From positions 1,294,512-1,358,511 of the forward strand of contig NC_087070.1 of assembly GCF_963678635.1 (NCBI RefSeq): 64,000 nucleotides of DNA, read 5' to 3'. The position numbers and the translations under genes are program-made. The notes beneath the pieces are model-generated. The model saw only the letters and a program-made list of their open reading frames with translations. It did not search any database and was not told the origin of the DNA. The stretch comes from Symsagittifera roscoffensis (taxonomy: Eukaryota > Xenacoelomorpha > Acoela > Convolutidae). This document shows, piece by piece, positions 47,901 to 56,258 of the stretch (position 1 is the first letter of the stretch; each line of letters begins with the position of its first letter).

Positions 47901-50900
47901 AGAAGTCAAACCGCGAAAAACAAAAATTGAGCGTGAACAAATTTTAAGACTTCCTGAAAAAAATCACTTTTCACTTTTTGAACAAATTTAGAGCGGAAAA
48001 CGCTTTAATTTTTACGAGAAACACTTTTTCTATTTCAAAGAAGTTTACATAAGGTTTTATACGGTCGGAGTTTCGAGCAAAAAATAAGGTCGGAGTTTCA
48101 AACCAAAAAATAATTTTGAACTTTTTTAGGTCGAAGAAATTGATAACAAATAAAATGACTATATCAAGTTTAAAGCTATTTACCTCTCCATGTAAACAAT
48201 AGACATCCCGCATCCACGTACTTCGCTACTTTTATACCAAGAATCTTGATCACTTGTGACGTTGCCACGTGAAATGCCACGCCAAACGTGAATCCCTTCA
48301 CTAAACTGACCGAAAAGTAACTTCCAACAAAGCCCAATCTGAGCAAACCGAGAATAAGTAGAAATATGCCTGAGCACATGCATATTGACGCGGCTATTGC
48401 TATTAGTACAGCTTCATCTGCTTTTTGTTGATCAGCTGCTGACAAGATTGACGACGCGGTGGTGTTTGATAAAGTTGCCTCGTTTGGATTGTTATTGTTG
48501 GATTTGTGATCGTCTATGATATGTTTGATCGCCTAAAATTGCAGCAAAAATAACCTTAAAAGTGGAAGTTAAGCATTTTACAGTATAATGCTCAGGATTA
48601 CAGCGCTGATTTAAATTACCCGGACAAAACAAAAAAAGAAACTTCGAAGCTATTTTTCTCAAATTGGATTACATTAGACAAAAAAGATCAGAACAAAAAG
48701 TCTAAGAATAAACCTGCTTCAAAAAACAGCCATCACACATTAGAAAAAGTTTCAGTTAACGCCAAGAAACAGAAAAAGATTAAAGTTCAACTAAAATGGT
48801 GCAATATAGTTTGACAGACGCGATACCACGTGAAATAAGCATTGCAAACTAGTGCACAGGAAAGGGAAAGAGAGCCACTAAGTCCAAAAAAATTGAAAAA
48901 ACTACAACCGGAAAAACTTAAAATTATTGTCTGAATGACATTCAATTTGCGGAAAACGCACCCAAAAACACAATCGACGGCGTCTAATGAACATTCAAAA
49001 ACGTTTTTTTTAGCGGCAACTGAGCCAACAAAGGCAGGATAAATTCCCGTAGAACAAAACAAAGTTGTTGTCATGAAAAACTTTGAACTATAAATTTTAT
49101 TCAAATGTTCCCTTTTATAATAATATTGGAGGCTACAAAAAACTGTCGTTCCTTCAATGGTACCATAGAATATGCTATATGCAGATGACCTTGTGATATA
49201 CGCTGAAATGGAATCTCAGTCTATTGAGAAGTTCAATACTTGGAACAAGGCTTTGCAAAAACGCAGTTCAAAAATCAACGTGGATAAGACGAAGCATTTG
49301 ATTTTAGGCCAAAAGTCTACTCCTCAAAATATTAGAAAATTTTCATGCGCTTGTTGTTTGAAGGAAGTCGGCCTCAATTCATCAAGCCGCAATTCTTGTA
49401 ATCAATGGGTGCATAAAAATGCAGTAGCCTGAGGAAAATACCTAAACATAAAACTAATTATGTTTGTCCAAGATGCAATAATCCTTCCAATTATCACTCA
49501 AATGAGAAAGCTAGCTCTCTTAGGAATGCTGATATGAAAACTCTGCGTAGGATTTCCAGAGTCATTTAAGAAGACAGAGTTACAAACGAAGCAGTTATTA
49601 AAATGACAGGCCTTGTTGCTCTGGACAAGCTACAAGTGCGGTCGCGACGTTGATATGGCCATGTTCACCGAATAAAAAATGACCATGCGCTAAGACCAAT
49701 AGACGATGTTTCAGTCCCAGGGAAAAGACCAGCAGGAAGGTCTAAAAACGCTGGATCGATTGTGTTAAACGAGACCTGAAAACTTAAAGCCTCAAAACTA
49801 CAGACTGCCTTGATCGAATGGCATAGGAAAACGTGTTATCCTCCATTTAATAGCTTGCCCTCATCTGAACCATTGCTTACAAGCTTTCCGGATGCCCAAC
49901 CCCGCCACAATGGGAAAACGGACAATACACGCATTATTAGTCAGTAGTAGTAGTCTAAGATGTTCCCTTTGAAACGACCCAAAATTAGGTAACTCAGCTG
50001 ATAAATTTTCAGCCGATATCATTTAGACCACACCAAATTTTCAATTAAAAAAAAACAAAGGGAAAGACACGACTGGTGAAACTACAGTTACTAAGCAGAC
50101 AAAACACACGCAAATAAAAAATATACCGCCAACTTTTTTGAAAAGGAGTATTTCCCGTTTGGAAAAAAACAGGTGGTCCCGGTCAGATTCGAACCTAAGA
50201 CCTTTGTCATCGGCGTATTCGTTGCTTCCAGACCAAGTGCGCCAGAGACGCTAAGAAATTTGATTTCATTATGAGTCAAATACCATTTCATTAAGATACC
50301 AAATGATTCAAGTGATTCTGTTGAACAAGTTGCGAGCCGAAAGTCTATAATCCGATTTAATAACGCGTGCTAACCGCATGCGTAAAAAATTTAGAACCAA
50401 ATTTTTTTCCTGAGAAAATTTCATTCTACTACATAAAACAGTAATATTTTATCTAAACATTTTGAAGCGTTTTTCGCAAACTTTGCTCATCAGTTGACCT
50501 TTTTACGTAACTTTTGATTGACTAAAAGGAGCCAAAATGAACCATATGTTGGTTAAAATGTTTACACCACTTCCGCAAAGTAATTTGCACTATATCAATT
50601 CTGGCAAATTTCTAAGACACAAGATAATTAGACAAAATGGATCGCCTATTGTCTACTGCTAAAACGATTTGAGAAAAACGCATTAAAATTTCCAACTCAA
50701 TGAGTTCTGTACAAATACTTTAAATCAGCACTGTATTCCACAAACTCATAAACCACAATTTTTTGTCGTATTTAAATCAAAATGTGCAACTTTGGTCAAA
50801 ATGTGAAGCTAAGGAACTTGTAACTAGCCTGAGTGGAGAATCCGACCATGATGCTGACAGGGGCGAATGTGGCCACTGAGATGTGTCTGGAAGTACCAAA

Positions 50901-51425
50901 CAGGAAATAGATCAAAGGGGAGAAACAACCCATGTAAATGCCCACCACTGGCGGCATACTTGCCAGAGACGCATACGCCATACCTGCACAAATAGGGTTG
51001 TTTGTTAAGTTTTTCACAAAAAGCATTTAAAACGCGGTTTTTTACCCCATAATATTAATTTTTTTGATAATGTTTTTTTAATTCTTCTGTTTTTTATTTG
51101 GCTACCCAGGACAAGTTTTTGTTTGGCTGTATTGCTCTACTTTCTCACGACAGAAAAAAAAATAAAAAGACGGCCACCGATTTGGCCAAAAATATGGCAT
51201 CACTATAGAATAATTTATCTTACCCTGAGGAATGTTAAATGCAGCAACAGTAAATCCAGCAATCACATCTCCCACCAGATAGGTCTTTTTGTAGGTTCTG
51301 AATAAACTGATCACAGAGAAGAATGTAAACAGAGAATCGATGGACACGTTGCAAAACTTAACCTTCTCTTTCTTGCGCGTTCGGCCGTAAATCTTGTCAA
51401 ATTCTTCTAGGTTGCGAAAACTCAT
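26396..51425 (-). CDS. SLC26A: SLC26 (SulP/STAS) anion exchanger, gene span
   Basis: Eight coding exons join in phase to 694 aa (from the ATG at 51425), the normal size for SLC26 exchangers, which carry sulfate, chloride, bicarbonate or other anions across the plasma membrane. The N-terminal sulfate-transporter start is [20 protein letters not shown], followed by [19 protein letters not shown] (about residues 67-86). SulP signature regions are [13 protein letters not shown]-like (after 305) and [16 protein letters not shown] (about 393-408). Core segment [20 protein letters not shown] is near 421-440. A C-terminal STAS domain (526-694) has a short variable loop. Exons 4-7 and the STAS exon are each present twice through two tandem duplications. 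Introns are large and full of repeats. The subfamily cannot be assigned. Confidence 0.93.
27383..27595. mobile_element. Merlin-type MITE, 213 bp, with an 8-bp target duplication
   Basis: The terminal inverted repeats are about 29 bp and start GGCTCTTTTCCAGT, followed by C-runs and TTTCAAAAT. Direct repeats GTCATAGT flank it (27375-27382 and 27596-27603), and the paralogous site in the other duplication copy is empty. The terminal GGCTCTTTTYC plus C-run matches the ends of the Merlin transposon at 61915-63041, and both have 8-bp target duplications. There is no coding capacity. Confidence 0.88.
28101..33193. repeat. 5.1-kb tandem segmental duplication, copy 2 (STAS exon)
   Basis: This is the second copy of 22834-28100. 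It lacks the Merlin-type MITE and keeps a single GTCATAGT at 32672-32679 as the unoccupied site. It has a few small indels of its own, for example extra bases near 30972, 31520 and 33080. Confidence 0.92.
31684..32191 (-). CDS. SLC26 terminal STAS exon, proximal copy
   Basis: The acceptor TTTTTTTAG is followed by a G that completes the Lys codon of exon 7, then [20 protein letters not shown], a short variable loop, and [20 protein letters not shown], the core of a STAS domain. The polar tail ends [10 protein letters not shown] and a stop. It is the first STAS exon reached by the transcript. It differs from the distal copy mostly in the last 25 residues (for example ATSMNKD versus ATCVNKD). 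Confidence 0.92.
33197..33780. other. Spacer between the two duplications
   Basis: This single-copy spacer lies between the 5.3-kb and 7.3-kb duplications. It contains a SINE-tail-like patch (about 33470-33560; AAAAAGTAGCTCTAAAAAAG matches the SINE body at 63440) and the dispersed repeat also seen at 85-240. No exon is seen. Confidence 0.5.
33988..34447 (+). mobile_element. TIR element (460 bp), left arm of a 1-kb inverted repeat
   Basis: Its ends are inverted relative to each other: GAGAAATTAGACGATTAGCA... at the left and the complement of GGAAATTACACGATAAG at the right. A second member in opposite orientation follows at 34587-35015. Duplicate copies lie at 41257-41716 and 41856-42284. Confidence 0.7.
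34587..35015 (-). mobile_element. TIR element (429 bp), right arm of a 1-kb inverted repeat
   Basis: It starts GGGCCTAGGAAATTAGACGA and ends with the inverse TTCTAATTTCTCAACCCCC. It is the reverse complement of the 33988-34447 element apart from scattered changes. The two are separated by about 140 bp. No coding capacity is seen. Confidence 0.7.
35270..36590. repeat. 76-bp minisatellite, about 17 units (copy A)
   Basis: The unit includes AATAACAGTTCGAGAACTAA, TCGTACTAACACATGTATAC and TTTTGCTATATTGACAAAG, with a 76-bp period (for example ATGT at 35461 and 35537). Variant units recur as blocks of several repeats. The matching array in the duplicate is at 42540-43860. It lies in an SLC26 intron; open frames across it are repeat artefacts. 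Confidence 0.9.
36700..37170. repeat. 44/45-bp alternating minisatellite (copy A)
   Basis: Two unit types alternate, one with ACCAGTTGATTGAAACTACAG (45 bp) and one with CAGTTGAAATAGAAAAACTG (44 bp), giving an about 89-bp higher-order unit. Both share CCTAATACAAGTATACACAG. CTGTGTA and TACACAG within the unit can pair as a hairpin. The duplicate array is at 43968-44438. Confidence 0.88.
37734..37948 (-). CDS. SLC26 exon 7, cassette A
   Basis: This copy of exon 7 is intact and ends phase 2. It is the cassette nearest to the STAS exons. Confidence 0.87.
38299..38422 (-). CDS. SLC26 exon 6, cassette A
   Basis: This copy of exon 6 is intact. One visible difference from cassette B is a silent Leu codon change (CTA versus TTA). 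Confidence 0.87.
38465..38636. mobile_element. Old, diverged Merlin-type MITE (copies at 38465 and 45733)
   Basis: It begins GGCTCTTTTCAAATCC and shares internal text with the MITE at 27383 (ATTACGGCTAAA versus ATTATGGCTAAA; ATATGAAGAACAAA versus ATTATGAAGAACAAA; TTTGTTCACCA). The right end is degraded (GATGAAAAAGAGG). It lies in SLC26 intron 5 in both cassettes, so it predates the 7.3-kb duplication. Confidence 0.65.
38728..38745 (-). repeat. Interstitial telomeric tract, three TTAGGG units (also 45996-46013)
   Basis: The plus strand reads CCCTAACCCTAACCCTAA, followed within a few bases by a C-run and an AC microsatellite. It lies in SLC26 intron 5 and is copied in both cassettes. The C-run differs in length between copies (about 11 versus about 17). 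Confidence 0.85.
38871..39196 (-). CDS. SLC26 exon 5, cassette A
   Basis: This copy of exon 5 has an open frame and intact splice sites. The encoded sequence appears identical to that of cassette B. Confidence 0.87.
39327..39367. repeat. Perfect 13-bp-arm hairpin present only in copy A
   Basis: CTTTTTAGAATCC (39327-39339) and GGATTCTAAAAAG (39355-39367) are exact inverse complements across a 15-nt loop. Copy B has the left arm but replaces most of the right arm with an unrelated 49-nt segment (46629-46677). Confidence 0.88.
39799..40004 (-). CDS. SLC26 exon 4, cassette A
   Basis: This copy of exon 4 keeps its acceptor, donor and open frame. It would join exon 3 (phase 1) just as cassette B does. 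Exon 7B ends in phase 2, so splicing 7B to this exon would shift the frame. Confidence 0.85.
40873..41049 (-). pseudogene. Truncated SLC26 exon 3 (duplication product)
   Basis: It keeps the exon 3 donor and the last roughly 59 codons (from [11 protein letters not shown]). Its 5' part and acceptor are missing because the 7.3-kb duplication broke inside exon 3. Upstream it joins unrelated repeat sequence at 41050, so it cannot be spliced in normally. Confidence 0.88.
42540..43860. repeat. 76-bp minisatellite (copy B)
   Basis: This is the duplicated counterpart of 35270-36590, with nearly the same number and order of variant units, which argues for a recent duplication. Confidence 0.9.
43968..44438. 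repeat. 44/45-bp alternating minisatellite (copy B)
   Basis: This is the duplicated counterpart of 36700-37170, with the same unit order. Confidence 0.88.
45002..45216 (-). CDS. SLC26 exon 7, cassette B
   Basis: The acceptor TTTGTTTCAG is followed by [20 protein letters not shown] and [20 protein letters not shown], then the linker to STAS ([15 protein letters not shown]). The donor is GAGAAA|GTAAGA, phase 2, which fits either STAS exon. Confidence 0.92.
45567..45690 (-). CDS. SLC26 exon 6, cassette B
   Basis: The acceptor CTTGTGTTCCAG is followed by [20 protein letters not shown] and [20 protein letters not shown], then LP and donor CCG|GTTAGT in phase 0. Confidence 0.92.
46143..46468 (-). 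CDS. SLC26 exon 5, cassette B
   Basis: The acceptor TATAATTAG is followed by [39 protein letters not shown] and [20 protein letters not shown], the conserved sulfate-transporter signature region. The donor is ACTAG|GTATCT, phase 2. Confidence 0.92.
47110..47315 (-). CDS. SLC26 exon 4, cassette B
   Basis: The acceptor TTTCAG is followed by [20 protein letters not shown] and [20 protein letters not shown], then KLE and donor GAG|GTTCGT in phase 0. It differs from the cassette A copy at two visible residues (SSIS versus SSKS; VTTTI versus VTTAI). Confidence 0.9.
48184..48532 (-). CDS. SLC26 exon 3 (complete copy)
   Basis: The acceptor AATTTTAG is followed by an extracellular Asn/Asp-rich loop ([20 protein letters not shown]...) and membrane segments [20 protein letters not shown] and [17 protein letters not shown]. 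The donor is AGAG|GTAAAT, phase 1. The 7.3-kb duplication breakpoint (about 48360) falls inside this exon. Confidence 0.9.
49160..49930 (+). pseudogene. Non-LTR retrotransposon fragment (RT palm onward)
   Basis: The first open stretch (49172-49432) contains [12 protein letters not shown], the reverse transcriptase palm motif, then [20 protein letters not shown] and KHLILGQK, typical of LINE reverse transcriptases. A cysteine cluster ([14 protein letters not shown]...CNQWVH) follows. After several stops and frame changes, phrases such as [25 protein letters not shown] and [10 protein letters not shown] match the LINE C-terminal tail. Everything upstream of the palm is absent, as expected for a 5'-truncated insertion. 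It sits in an SLC26 intron in the opposite orientation to the gene. Confidence 0.8.
50165..50255 (-). mobile_element. tRNA-derived SINE head (family 2)
   Basis: The minus strand reads GCGTCTCTGGCGCACTTGGT (A-box region) and then GGTTCGAATCTGACC (B-box). A second member at 63315-63395 shares AGATTCGAA, AAGACCTTTG and CCAGACCAAGTG. The acceptor arms do not pair, so this is not a functional tRNA gene. Confidence 0.65.
50829..50983 (-). CDS. SLC26 exon 2
   Basis: The acceptor TTTGTGCAG is followed by [20 protein letters not shown] and [20 protein letters not shown], the conserved start of the SulP transport core. To stay in phase with exon 3 the exon must end at ACTCAG, followed by GCTAGT, a probable GC-AG intron. 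The nearby GT sites give the wrong phase. Confidence 0.85.
51224..51425 (-). CDS. SLC26 exon 1
   Basis: It encodes [14 protein letters not shown]..., a basic stretch, and then [20 protein letters not shown], ending CCTCAGG|GTAAGA in phase 1. I chose the ATG at 51425. Two further in-frame ATGs upstream (51458 and 51521) remain possible and would add 11 or 32 residues. Confidence 0.85.
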
Positions 51426-51521
51426 TTTAGAATCTGAAATAGATTTTTTCAACTCCATTTGCAATATCGAACCAGCAAATTTTAAAATCAAAGTCTCTTT
51501 AGTTTCTAATCTTTTACTCAA

Positions 51522-53439
51522 ATACTTGTGTTTAAAGTTAAATAACTGAGTCTTTGAGAATTTCCAAAATTGGTAACTACAATTGTTCTGTTTTCTTTTG
51601 TCTATCAGATTATTTACCGGATCTTGAATATTTCGACAGATGACTGACTAATCATAGTGAATCTATACCTGCAATTTAACTTAAAACCGTCTATTTTTGT
51701 GGCCCAAGCCTATAGATTTGTTTGCCGATTAGTATAAGAAGTGAATCAAACGAGACTCTTTAGGAAGAAATTAAAGACAGAATTATTCATACATCATTTT
51801 TATGATCAACAGAAACTATGAAGCTAAAGTATGATCAACATCAAACTGATACTTACCTCTGAGTCCAAAAAGGGTGTTATGGAAATTCAATTGATGATGA
51901 AGGAAGTTTAGTGCGCCAGCGAAATCAGTTTGCTTGAGTTCAGCCTAACCATGGTTGCTCCCGTTTAATGTGATCGTTAAACACCCATTTGGTAAATATA
52001 TAATCAAAAAGGTCAAGGACACAAGCCTGATGAAATATCAACAAGAAAATCAGCCGATATGAAAATGAACGACTCTGAACTTCAAATTACGATCTTTTCG
52101 AAAGAAAAAAAATCATTCAATAAGATATGGTCAATTAAAATCGATAATGCTTTCAAAATTTCAACAAAATCAATTTTTCTATCTTTATGTGAGACAAACG
52201 GAAAAAGGCTATACTTTGCTGATTTTCCTAGAAATAAAATGTGATTCCTATCGAGTGCGGAAAAAAATTGACTAGTTTATGACCATAGGTACATTGAGTT
52301 CAATCAATACTAACATTTAGCCTCTATACATAGAAAACTGACTGATACAATAGCCATAAGCATAACGACATAAGAGAATATATCGACATACGAGAGCCTA
52401 TGTGAACATTCTTTACGATATATATGATATGATATGCACAAAGATGATGATATGCACAAAAAATGAGAAAAAAATGTTTGAAGATTGGATGGAGAGAACA
52501 GCATAAAAATCATCCTTAGTCCACGGTCTGCTGGGTTTATCAAATCAAACAATTATAAAAAGTAATCATTTTAATGTTGTTAATTGCAAATCCCGGCAAG
52601 TTTTGAGCAGTGAAATGAATAATACACGATCGATGCGAGTTTTTCAGAAGATAGACACCATTTCGGGCACTGTTTGGATTAATTTTTCGGAACAAGCATA
52701 TACTTTTTTTCGGCACCCGCTTCACCTTAAATTAATGGTATATTTTAGCGCAGAAAGTTTTATATATCATTGAAACCAAAGATCTACTCGCGTAAATATT
52801 TAATCAATTGTGGAATAGCTCCTCGGCTGCAGATCAAAGCAAACCAATGGCGGTTTTTAACAAATTTTCTGCTATTTTTAGCTAACCTTAACTAATCAAA
52901 TCTTTTAGTGGTTTGAAAGCAACTATTAACCTGAGTTTGGTTTATCGATGAACGCTAACTTTCGTAAAGCTGGTTGAGATTAAAGAGACTTTAACAGTTG
53001 ATACGCAGAGGTGAAAGTAATATTCACATCATTTGCGGAACAAAAAGATACCACAAGCTGCCAGTCTGTGACAAATTATAACAACTTCAGGGCCGTTCCA
53101 GTATAATTTGAATTTTAAATTTAGGATATGTGCCAGAGCAAGTAAGTTAATTGAGTTTAAGCCAATTGCTACACAGAGGCGAAGTTGCACTTCGCATACA
53201 CAAGCAAAAATATGACCGATAACGCAACTGGGAAAAACTGAATGAGTAAAACTTTGAGTCTTCAAAATTTCTCAAGTGAAGCACGCCAATTATGACGCAT
53301 TAGCATAACAAGTCAATTCGAAAAAACAAGAAATTTACCAACTAACATGCCTCAATTTATTGAGCAGTCTATGGAGCAGTAATAATATGAAGAAATTAAA
53401 TGTAACTAGCATGTAACGCACCTCCGGTGCTTCGAGTTT
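51522..53439. other. SLC26 5' flank and intergenic sequence
   Basis: A possible 5'-UTR exon ends near 51859. Beyond that I see no coding exon. A SINE-tail-like patch at about 53165-53200 contains the hairpin GCGAAGT-TGC-ACTTCGC. Short open frames at 52059-53265 are unsupported. Confidence 0.45.
51859..51960 (-). other. Possible 5'-UTR exon of SLC26
   Basis: The minus strand has a strong donor GACTCAGAG|GTAAGT (exon end at about 51859) preceded by 100 bp with a short upstream ATG frame that stops after 14 codons. A weak acceptor (AGATTAG) upstream of exon 1 near 51500 could pair with it. The evidence is from splice motifs only. Confidence 0.3.
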
Positions 53440-54110
53440 TTAACAATTCAGAAAAAAAAAACTTTTATTGGAAATAATATCTGCATCCTTTTAATGTACC
53501 CTAACAGCACCCAATTACAGGGTTCATAATCACAAAACTTGTAAAGTTTTCAGTCAAATTTTCTAATTAAAATTTAGAAAAACCATAAAAATTTGTGAAG
53601 TTATACTTAAGTTCATTGAAACAATTTAAAATGAACTAAAAAACGTCAAATCTCGGAAACTAAAAGCAAGTGAGCAGTCGCATTTAGACGCAAGATCTGC
53701 AACTCCTAGTGTAGTCTTACAGTACCCAACTACAGCGTTGAGAAAATTCAAATCTTGAGAAACTTCAAAGAAAATTTCGAAAAAAAAAGATACATTTTTT
53801 GAAAACCAGAAAAGTTGTCACATCTTGAAAACTGTCAAGATTTGAGCAGTCATATTTAAAGGGAAAACTCGAAACCCCCGAAGTTACTCTGACAGCCCCC
53901 AACTCTAGGGTTAAGAATTTCAAATTTTAAAAAAGTTTAAATTTAAGCTTTCGTTTTGAAAATTATTTTGTAAATTTAGTTAACTGAAAAGCGAAAGCAT
54001 AAAACAGGTCATATCTCGAAAACTACAAGGATTTGTTCAGTCATATTTGGAGGCAAGTTTCGCAATCCTTGAAAGTACTCTGACAGCACCCAACTACAGG
54101 GTTGGGAATT
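53440..54110 (+). repeat. Degenerate tandem repeat, about 170-215-bp unit (locus 1)
   Basis: The phrase ACAGCACCCAACTACAGGGT recurs with variation near 53504, 53720, 53893 and 54084, each followed by TCAAATTTTGAAAA-like and CAGTCATATTTGGAGGCAAG-like text. The same family forms a second array at 59440-60150. Confidence 0.7.
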
Positions 54111-54499
54111 TACTGCTACGAAGTAATGCGAACCCAACTACGAAGTAATGCGAACACTGCGAAAATTGTTAAAATTCCATCCCCTTCATTACACACAGAC
54201 GTACACAATTTTTTTGCCTATTACAGGACGCAATATGAGAACAATAATCCGAAACACTATAAGCCGAAACTTAAAATGACTGAGAAAAAATACAAGTTGG
54301 TAAAGTTACAACCAACACAAAAAGCAGATTTCAAATAGGACGCATATTCAAAATATGTCTGTTGCAGTTTCCAACAGAGAGACGACTGTTGCATTTCAGA
54401 GAGCAACGTGCTGAACAGGGAGATTTTGAAATTGGAGATCATCCCATGGACAAAATTGTTTATGTGAAAATAAGTCTAGTACCCGATTGCAATACACTT
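54110..54499. other. Intergenic; dispersed-repeat target of the BEL insertion
   Basis: No supported gene is present. The end (about 54440-54499) is the left half of a dispersed repeat (TCTAGTACCCGATTGCAATA), whose hairpin half continues at 58142-58160 beyond the retrotransposon. Intact copies at 6680 and 63795 show the pre-insertion state. Confidence 0.6.
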
Positions 54500-55089
54500 T
54501 GGTTTCTCGCTGAAGCCTAAAACTTTTCAATAGCGGACCAACTCAGCTTGAAGTAGCTGAGATTTTACTTCAACTTTGATTCAACGATTGATATGACTGT
54601 ATATCAGAGGGAGGGGAACAGCTTATACCTGCTTCATTGTGTATACCAAGACAATGAAGTTGAACATCTTTTATTTATCAAGAAAATTCTTGCATATGTC
54701 AATATAACTTCAATGGCTTTTTGGCGTGTGCCTGCAGCGAGTATTCAATGCTAGCATTACAATACAAGAACTCTAAAACGTTGTATCGCAATATTCGCAA
54801 TTTTTTTACTCGTTGAGTTTGTGCAATGAGCCCTGATACGGTCTCTATCTGTCTAAACCAGAGTCACAAGGCTCACCCAACTGCTGCTTCTTAATGTGGA
54901 TCAATTTTACAAGCTGTTTTGAAAATTTGGATAATTCGACATAAAATTATATTACATATAAAGATGAAAAATCCCGCGCAGATTAAATCAAACATTTGAA
55001 ACAATTTTTGTTGGTTTAAATCAGTTTTTTGGCGGTTATTAATTTCCATTCCGTTTTCCATTCGATTAAGTTGCTTGTTGCAAGCAACA
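54500..55089 (-). repeat. 3' LTR of the BEL/Pao element
   Basis: It is a near-identical direct copy of 57551-58141. In minus orientation it starts TGTTGCTTGCAACAAGCAAC and ends AGCGAGAAACCA, giving the usual TG...CA ends. Confidence 0.9.
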
Positions 55090-55148
55090 TTGCCGCCCAC
55101 CTTGAATGAGCCAAGTTCATTCAACACTGACTGAGAATTTGCTTAGTT

Positions 55149-55433
55149 TTATGCAAGGCCGGACGCAGCAGCCCCTTGCGGTTTTGAAGTCGTTGTTTTG
55201 AAGTCCACTCCTTCCCGAGGATGCAGAGAAGACAAATACTCCTTGCTCCAACGCTTCCAGAAAATTTCAAAGAGTTCTTCTAGGTGACCCATGTCTCGGA
55301 ACTCTTTGAGCAAGTCTCGATACTGAGTGTATAAAACCACATCCAGCTTAAGTTTGCGTTCCAGACTGAAGAATGGTTTGAGTGCATTGGCTCTGCACTC
55401 GCCGAAGGTTCCAACGTTTGTCTCGAAAGGCAA
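55149..55433 (-). pseudogene. Fused pol remnant: pre-RT linked to pol C-terminus
   Basis: The open frame reads LERKLKLDVVLYTQYRDLLK and EFRDMGHLEE, which resembles the start of the Pao reverse transcriptase region. It continues directly into LFEIFWKRWSKEYLSSLHPR, which resembles the conserved C-terminus of Pao pol (DUF5641-like). The two pieces are normally about a thousand residues apart, so a large in-frame deletion joined them. Confidence 0.75.
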
Positions 55434-55577
55434 AATAACAGAGTATCAACCATCTGGCTCAGTTATAGTTGTTTTTTCGAAGTGATCCTCAACAAACTCT
55501 TCTGCCTTTGATCGAGGGCTTCGGTTCGAAGGCAAGTCATCAACTGTCCAAAAGCGACTTATGACCACATCAGACTC

Positions 55578-56258
55578 CTAACTGACAAAAATTGCTTGCA
55601 AAACTCTATCATCCTTGCGCCTGCTTAGTAACTGTACTGATCCACTCACAATCCAGCCAAAAATTGATTCATCCAAGGTGAGAGTTCCTTCTCGTATCCG
55701 TTTACCAGCGCTGAGCTCGTTTGCCAGTTCAACACCACATAGAAGATCAATTCGTCCTCTTTTGTCGAAATCTGGAACCGCCAGTGCATATCGAGATGGA
55801 TGGTTATGCTTGCGTACATCCACATCGTCTGCTGGTAGATCTGATGTGACTTGGGGCATGATGAAGAAATCTGCTCTTAGTGTGTCTTCTCCAGGCAATG
55901 ACAAAGTTATCGGAGCAAGACCTCTCGTCTCCAATGGGGGTGCTGTTCCAACTTGTTTCACTGTTTGGTTGACTGATTTGAGAGGCAATCTATTGCGTCG
56001 TACGAAGCTTTCACTGACGAAGTTCAACTGCGATCCATTGTCTATCAAGGCACGGCAAATGATTTCCTGTCTGTGATGGTTGAACAGCGGTATCCTGCTA
56101 GTTCCAAGTAGGGCCATTTTGTCAGGTTCCGTAGCACTAATGGCAGTACACAGGTTGTTTCCACTCGTATGACAATCGTTTACAGCGTTTCTCTCAGTTG
56201 TAATCTGTTGTTCCCTGTGCTGATTGTCCACGTGAAGAAGAATGGTGTCTTTTTCCAC
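55578..56258 (-). pseudogene. BEL/Pao protease region (DUF1758-like)
   Basis: The open frame of 226 codons contains RALIDNGSQLNFVSESFV, the retropepsin-type active-site region of Pao elements, with Asp-Asn-Gly where Asp-Ser/Thr-Gly is usual. It then has RIDLLCGVELANELSAG and TLDESIFGWIVSGSV, both typical of DUF1758. It stops at 55578 shortly after this motif, without the reverse transcriptase that normally follows. The join to the gag frame needs another frameshift near 56240. Confidence 0.82.

Larger units (their letters stand above)
41050..48360. repeat. 7.31-kb tandem segmental duplication, copy B (SLC26 exons 4-7)
   Basis: This second copy runs without a break into the complete exon 3. 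It has a longer C-run near 46018 and the 49-nt segment at 46629-46677 in place of the 10-nt segment in copy A. Confidence 0.93.

Noticed and set aside
22834-48360. Treating the duplications as certain genomic facts
   Set aside because: Near-identical tandem blocks can also come from unmerged haplotypes in an assembly. The copy-specific MITE and indels fit either reading, so I report them as duplications but name the read-level test.
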